64,000 nucleotides of DNA from positions 186,001 through 250,000 of the forward strand of contig CAYPQF010000021.1 of assembly GCA_964412815.1 (NCBI GenBank), written 5' to 3'. The notes under the pieces are model-generated. The model was not told the origin of the DNA, searched no databases, and worked only from the letters and a program-made list of their open reading frames with translations. Of this stretch, positions 59,396 through 64,000 are shown one piece after another; the stretch's first letter is position 1; each line of letters starts with the position of its first letter. Position numbers and translations under genes: made by a program. The stretch is from JAOAFZ01 sp964412815. GTDB lineage: Bacteria > Patescibacteriota > Microgenomatia > UBA1406 > GWC2-37-13.

Positions 59396-60646
59396 ATGAA
59401 ACAGACATTTATTCCAGGTGAAACGTATATCCCCGTAACAGGAAAAGTATACGACGAAGATGAAATTAATAATGTCATTAAAGCAGCTAAAGATGGCTGG
59501 TGGACTGAAGGTGAGTTTGCCGGGATTTTTGAGAAAGAATTTAAAAAGTTCTTGGGAATGAAATTTATCTCAATCACCAACTCAGGCTCTTCTGCAAATC
59601 TACTTGCTGTTGCTTCCCTTACTTCCAAAGCGTTTGGCGAAAAGCGACTCAAACCGGGTGATGAGTTTATTACTCCAGCAACTGGCTTTCCTACCACTAT
59701 TAACCCTTCGTTACTCTATGGATTAAAACCGGTATTTGTTGACGTAGACCTTGAAACACTGAATGCAAACGTAGATCAGATAGAAAAGGCGATAACTCGT
59801 AGAACACGTTTAATTATGCTTGCCCATACACTTGGTAAGCCGTTTGATCTGGAAAAACTGACATACTTAACAAAAAAACATGAACTTTGGTTTATAGAAG
59901 ATTGTTGTGATGCTCTGGGCGGAGAATACGACGGAAAACTTGTGGGCAGCTTCGGACATATTGCAACCTATAGCTTCTATCCTGCCCATCAGATTACCAT
60001 GGGAGAAGGAGGGGCACTTGCCACCAACAATCCCTTTATCCATCGGGCAATAAGACAATTCAGAGATTGGGGCAGAGACTGCTGGTGTGCCCCCGGCAAA
60101 GATAATACATGTAGACGACGCTTCGAATGGCAACTCGGAGACTTGCCCTACGGGTATGATCACAAATACATCTACTCACAGATCGGATTTAATCTAAAAG
60201 TCACCGATTTTCAGGCAGCTCTGGGTGTAGCACAGCTAAAAAAGCTCCCGGGGTTTATCGAAAAACGACGACACAACTATAAATCAATCTATACATTCCT
60301 TCAGAAACATTCGGCATACATAAGTTTTATGAAGAATTACCCCAATGAAAATCCCAGCTACTTTGGATTTCCAATCATGGTAAAGCCGGATGCTCCTTTT
60401 AAACGAAATGAGCTCACTGAATATCTGGAACAACACAAAATAGGGACTCGAAATGTATTTGCAGGAAACGTGCTACGACAACCGGCATATACAGATATTA
60501 AAAGACGTGTTATGGGTGATCTTAAAAACTCAGATTTTGTAATGACAAACGCATTCTGGGTTGGTGTTTATCCAGGTATAGATGCAGAGCATCTTAAGTA
60601 TATGGAACAAATTTTTGATTCTTTTTTTGCTCAGTACCACAAATGA
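59396..60646 (+). CDS. rfbH: CDP-4-dehydro-6-deoxyglucose 3-dehydratase (E1)
   Basis: 416 residues from MKQTFIPGETYIPVTGK. PLP-dependent aspartate-aminotransferase fold, with the family hallmark SFYPAHQITMGEGGA, in which His replaces the Schiff-base Lys. Iron-sulfur Cys lie in DCWCAPGKDNTC. It removes the C3 hydroxyl to give the 3,6-dideoxy sugar, together with a reductase partner. No rfbI/E3 reductase gene is seen in this window. It starts 4 nt after rfbG and overlaps the next gene by 4 nt. Confidence 0.94.
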   Translation: MKQTFIPGETYIPVTGKVYDEDEINNVIKAAKDGWWTEGEFAGIFEKEFKKFLGMKFISITNSGSSANLLAVASLTSKAFGEKRLKPGDEFITPATGFPTTINPSLLYGLKPVFVDVDLETLNANVDQIEKAITRRTRLIMLAHTLGKPFDLEKLTYLTKKHELWFIEDCCDALGGEYDGKLVGSFGHIATYSFYPAHQITMGEGGALATNNPFIHRAIRQFRDWGRDCWCAPGKDNTCRRRFEWQLGDLPYGYDHKYIYSQIGFNLKVTDFQAALGVAQLKKLPGFIEKRRHNYKSIYTFLQKHSAYISFMKNYPNENPSYFGFPIMVKPDAPFKRNELTEYLEQHKIGTRNVFAGNVLRQPAYTDIKRRVMGDLKNSDFVMTNAFWVGVYPGIDAEHLKYMEQIFDSFFAQYHK

Positions 60647-61566
60647 ATATTTTAGTTACCGGTGGAAATGGATTTATAGGGAGAAACTTAGTACAGTCAC
60701 TTATTTCGCGTGGAGATACTGTATATTCACTTGATCGTAATAGACAGTCAGATAAACATACAAAATCAGTTATTTACATAACAACTGATATCTCCAATAG
60801 CGACATCCTGGAGGCTGACTTACAACCGTATACCCAGAAAATCGACCGCATTGTTCATCTAGCCTCGTATGGAGTAACTGAGCGGGAATATAATCTTGGT
60901 CAGGGGATTCAAACAAATATCTCCGGGACATTAAACTTACTTGAGTATGCATATAAAAACGCAATCTCTCAGTTCGTAAATATTGGTTCTTGCTTTGAAT
61001 ACGCTCCATCTGATGAATCGTATTCAGAAGAGATGCCGTTAGATCCGCAAACTATGTATGGGGCTATAAAAGCATCACAGACATTACTGGTCCGTACCTT
61101 TGCCCGAACACATGACTACAATGCACCGACACTCCGTCTCTTTACACCTTTTGGCCCGCATGAACAGCCACAGAGATTTATTCCCACATTGATAACCAGT
61201 GCGCTGACTGACTCAAAGATGATTGCTACAAACGCCGGAAATGTACGCGACTATGTGTATGTTCAGGACGTCATAGAAGCAATTACCTCTACCCTTGAAA
61301 ACAACAAACTTGAACCTGGTGAGATTATAAACATTGGTAGCGGGAACCAATATTCGTTAGCTGAAGTTGTCAAGATTGTAGAACAGGAACTTCAAAAACC
61401 AGTTCCCATTTCGTGGAGTAATACTCAAGATCAGCGTACCGTCAATTATAACAACTGGAGATGCAATCGGCAAAAAGCCCTCAAATTGCTTTCCTGGGAG
61501 CCACGAATAACCCTTCAGGAAGGAATAAAAAGGGTTATCGAGTTTTACCGAAAAAATCATCAATAG
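60643..61566 (+). CDS. NAD-dependent epimerase/reductase, likely final step of CDP-3,6-dideoxyhexose synthesis
   Basis: 307 residues. Extended SDR with ILVTGGNGFIGRNLVQSL, VHLASYG and YGAIKAS (YxxxK). The position after rfbFGH, with a 4-nt overlap, fits the abequose/paratose synthase step (RfbJ/RfbS), which reduces the 4-keto group. The stereochemistry, and so which sugar is made, cannot be read. Its 3' end overlaps the convergent glycosyltransferase gene by 32 nt. Confidence 0.8.
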   Translation: MNILVTGGNGFIGRNLVQSLISRGDTVYSLDRNRQSDKHTKSVIYITTDISNSDILEADLQPYTQKIDRIVHLASYGVTEREYNLGQGIQTNISGTLNLLEYAYKNAISQFVNIGSCFEYAPSDESYSEEMPLDPQTMYGAIKASQTLLVRTFARTHDYNAPTLRLFTPFGPHEQPQRFIPTLITSALTDSKMIATNAGNVRDYVYVQDVIEAITSTLENNKLEPGEIINIGSGNQYSLAEVVKIVEQELQKPVPISWSNTQDQRTVNYNNWRCNRQKALKLLSWEPRITLQEGIKRVIEFYRKNHQ

Positions 61567-62554
61567 TAGTTTTTTTGTTTTTATTTTCTCCTGCTCTGCC
61601 GAACTGCACCCGTTCAATAATCTTTCCTGCATTTACCAAATTCATTGCCCGATAAATCAGTGGAACAATCCTGGAGTACATGAGCGAAGTTGAGAGTATC
61701 AACCGGGATTTCCATCCCAGAGAAGAGGAGTAACGCTGTTTAATCCACCGCACGATCGGGTCAAAATATTGTTGAATCACTGCGTTCGCTGTAAGTGTAT
61801 CACTATTCCAAGTTCGATTGTTTGTAGCAACAAAGAGGCATATGTCTTTAGCAAGGACTACTGCTCCAGCAGGTAGGTGAGACCACACTAGATAGGTGTG
61901 TGGATATGCGTTTCGCTCCAATGAAAATTTAGTATTAAGCGAAAATTCTTCCTCATTTTTTTTCATGACACTGGTACGATACACACAACATGACACCTGA
62001 GCCAGTAGAATCCTTACATTAAAAAGTCCTAATTTATAAAGCTCATTGAGAAACGAACCACTGTTCAGGAATACTGCTGAGTATTGTAAGCCCGGCAACA
62101 GCAGAGAAGTTTGAGGCGTAACACAGAGTTTCGATCCATCAGTAGTTTCAGTCATTGAAATAGCTGCGGGTCTACAGTTTATATACAATAGGTCTGGATG
62201 ATATTTTTTTATTTTACTAACCATCTTTTTTAGTGCTCCATGTTCCAAATAGTCGTCATCTGAGAGGATATACGTGTATTCTCCCGTTGATTGCTTGAAC
62301 AGGTTTATTACATGGTTCGCAAATCCGACGTTTGCAGGGGATTTTTTCAGGTTAACATAACCAGGGAGTGAAAGTTCCGATAAAAGCTTCCAGGTATTAT
62401 CTGAACTACCATTGTCGGAAATGGTAACGAAAACCTGATCTTCTAATTTAGATGTTTGTATTTCTTCAATCAGTCGCTCATACTGTTTGATTACAAATGA
62501 TGACCTGTTAAATGTCGGGACACAGATATGTAGTAGTACTTCACGATTTCTCAT
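61535..62554 (-). CDS. GT2-family glycosyltransferase
   Basis: 339 residues. GT-A motifs LHICVPTFNRSSFVIKQYE, VTISDNGSSDNTW, PANVGFANHV and YILSDDDYLEHG (DxD region). The pattern resembles abequosyltransferase-like GT2 enzymes that add dideoxy sugars, which would fit the adjacent pathway; this is inference. Convergent overlap with the epimerase gene. Codon use is AT-rich like rfbFGH. Confidence 0.83.
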   Translation of the reverse strand: MRNREVLLHICVPTFNRSSFVIKQYERLIEEIQTSKLEDQVFVTISDNGSSDNTWKLLSELSLPGYVNLKKSPANVGFANHVINLFKQSTGEYTYILSDDDYLEHGALKKMVSKIKKYHPDLLYINCRPAAISMTETTDGSKLCVTPQTSLLLPGLQYSAVFLNSGSFLNELYKLGLFNVRILLAQVSCCVYRTSVMKKNEEEFSLNTKFSLERNAYPHTYLVWSHLPAGAVVLAKDICLFVATNNRTWNSDTLTANAVIQQYFDPIVRWIKQRYSSSLGWKSRLILSTSLMYSRIVPLIYRAMNLVNAGKIIERVQFGRAGENKNKKTTIDDFFGKTR

Positions 62555-62577
62555 AATCTCGGCTGAATAAAATGTAA

Positions 62578-63999
62578 TTATTTGCTGTTTGACTTATCCA
62601 TACACGTATATAACATAAAGTGAGCGCTAAAAAAAGCTGATCCAGTTATTAATGATGTATTTCCTGCTGGTTTAACAGGCTTACAGTCACAAAATGTTAA
62701 CACGGGCAACTCAGCTGGAAGTACATAGTTCTTTAAATGAGGCTGAGACTTCTCCTCTGAGACGACAAGAATTTCATCACACTTCTCCAACTGACGTAAG
62801 TTATCTTTCAGGTGAGTACTTACTTTATTACTATTGATAATCACTCTGTAGAGATCTGGAATACGTTGATTATAGATAGGAAAAACAATGTTTTTGTCTT
62901 GCGTGGATGCAAAATACGCGTACAAGTAGGAGAGCGCCTGATCTTTTTGATTTGGTACGATTACTGTCTTATCGCTAAAATCTGCTTGTAGGTCTTTTCC
63001 AATTTGAGACGGCGTGTCTTTTAATAAGAAGGGAAGATTAGAACGCAGGAGCATGTAATAATCACCTTTTATAAAGATATCATGAATTGCTTTCGGATGA
63101 GGACGGAAACCGAGGTCAACATGAATTGAGTTTAGAGAAATAATTACAACAATACATGTTATAACAGCAAAAACACTGTCAGGAGTTCGTCGCAACAACC
63201 GGGGCATGGGCAGATACATTACCAGGCCTATCACACAGAGCACAGTACTGATGCCAAATAGAGGCACCACATACCTGGAATACCCTATAAAAAAACTCCA
63301 TATCAGAAAAGAAATGAAAACAACCAGATACACCCATCTTTTTGTAAAAAAGAATAGGAAGAGAGATATCACAAAAGGAAAGGCAAGGACAATTGAAAAA
63401 AATAATGTTACCTTATCTGAGAGAAGTCGCGGAGACACAGTACTCATCTCGTCAAACCGTGTTGTAAACTGCCCATAGAATGGCCAGATAATACCTTGAG
63501 CCACGTTCTCAGGTCCCCAACGGGCATCTTTTCCTACACCTGAGTCAATAGTGCTATAGATCGGTGATTGAAATACATTATTCAATAGCCCAAACGTCGG
63601 CGTGCCTATTTCAAGGTACATTCGTACGTAGAATAATGAGGAAAGAATCAGAAAAGCCAGAACTATACCGGTATTAATTTTTCTGATATGTGAAGTATAA
63701 AAGAATCCGTACAGAGGTATTAAAAAAATCCCTGTTGACACTTTAATAAAGATTGTTATGACAGCTAATAGTGTAGCAAACGTTTTATCCCCATCCTTTC
63801 TGACATACTGTAGTATAGCTTCAAGAGCAACTATCAAGCTCAGAAAATCCGGCATAAACAATGCATATGATTGTATCGTTGCCGGAAGGAAAAAAATAAC
63901 ACAGAAGCTCAAAAAAAGTATACTATGACCCTTAAATCCCTTGATCAGAGCTGCGTACCGAATATACAATGAGACGTACCATACGTTAAACAACATATA
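62578..63999 (-). CDS. Polytopic membrane protein, probable GT-C glycosyltransferase or polymerase (partial)
   Basis: At least 472 residues; the frame runs to the window edge, so the true start may lie outside. About nine hydrophobic segments are followed by a soluble C-terminal region of about 150 residues (DLQADFSDKTVIVPNQKDQ onward). The layout matches GT-C type enzymes of surface polysaccharide loci, but the catalytic first loop is not in view. Lies 23 nt downstream-side of the GT2 gene on the same strand. Confidence 0.6.
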   Translation of the reverse strand, partial: YMLFNVWYVSLYIRYAALIKGFKGHSILFLSFCVIFFLPATIQSYALFMPDFLSLIVALEAILQYVRKDGDKTFATLLAVITIFIKVSTGIFLIPLYGFFYTSHIRKINTGIVLAFLILSSLFYVRMYLEIGTPTFGLLNNVFQSPIYSTIDSGVGKDARWGPENVAQGIIWPFYGQFTTRFDEMSTVSPRLLSDKVTLFFSIVLAFPFVISLFLFFFTKRWVYLVVFISFLIWSFFIGYSRYVVPLFGISTVLCVIGLVMYLPMPRLLRRTPDSVFAVITCIVVIISLNSIHVDLGFRPHPKAIHDIFIKGDYYMLLRSNLPFLLKDTPSQIGKDLQADFSDKTVIVPNQKDQALSYLYAYFASTQDKNIVFPIYNQRIPDLYRVIINSNKVSTHLKDNLRQLEKCDEILVVSEEKSQPHLKNYVLPAELPVLTFCDCKPVKPAGNTSLITGSAFFSAHFMLYTCMDKSNSK

Positions 64000-64000
64000 T

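Overview
The window reads as chromosomal DNA of a small-genome bacterium, most likely of the Patescibacteria/CPR and perhaps Microgenomates-like; this placement is inference. The reasons are short ribosomal proteins (bS6 87 aa, bS18 70 aa), a release factor 1 reduced to its catalytic domains, and many exported proteins of unknown family. A third is an unusual promoter layout: a TATAAT-like -10 box usually sits 5-10 nt before the start codon, so many mRNAs should begin at or within a few bases of it (leaderless). Shine-Dalgarno (SD) sites occur mainly inside operons (rplL, miaA, rfbG) and before three GC-rich membrane-protein genes that look foreign.

Layout. 0-3.2 kb: end of an ABC ATPase gene, a terminator, a SIMPL-domain protein and a membrane glycosyltransferase. 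3.3-4.3 kb: rpsF-ssb-rpsR. 4.4-4.9 kb: GC-rich islet 1. 5-8.3 kb: a barrel-sandwich-like unknown and two envelope proteases (CtpA and HtrA types). 8.3-12.8 kb: hisS, a receiver-domain gene broken by an in-frame TGA, a FAD-Rieske oxidoreductase, short prfA and an unknown. 12.9-13.7 kb: GC-rich islet 2, whose gene has an in-frame TAG. 13.9-15.3 kb: rpmE, rplJ, rplL. 15.4-26.7 kb: nagB, an 1882-aa beta-rich surface protein, a PIG-L deacetylase, a GT4 glycosyltransferase and a 772-aa protein joining a GH100-like glycosidase to a hexokinase. 26.7-27.1 kb: GC-rich islet 3. 27.3-33.9 kb: gyrB, ppa, a phosphodiesterase, gyrA, miaA.

33.9-40.9 kb holds the most unusual locus: five consecutive exported or anchored proteins. 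Each has one N-terminal membrane segment followed by a [T/G]-[N/S/Q]-T-R-A-[S/D/E] motif. Two also end in a near-identical IPVAGNPIPW plus hydrophobic tail and carry Cys-rich and Pro/Thr-rich repeats. The first and last genes of the set are paralogues. This looks like a surface-protein system with its own processing or anchoring signals.

41-50.5 kb: lepA, pyk, a 702-aa orphan, a clan-A glycosidase and a SpoIID-domain protein that meet tail to tail and share six DUF5648-like repeats, and a PfkB sugar kinase. 50.5-64 kb: a surface polysaccharide locus with a Wzm/Wzt-type exporter, glycosyltransferases, a split methyltransferase plus kinase pair resembling the WbdD chain terminator, and a CDP-3,6-dideoxyhexose pathway (rfbF, rfbG, rfbH and a final reductase/epimerase). 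No tRNA, rRNA, CRISPR array, transposase or replication origin was recognised.
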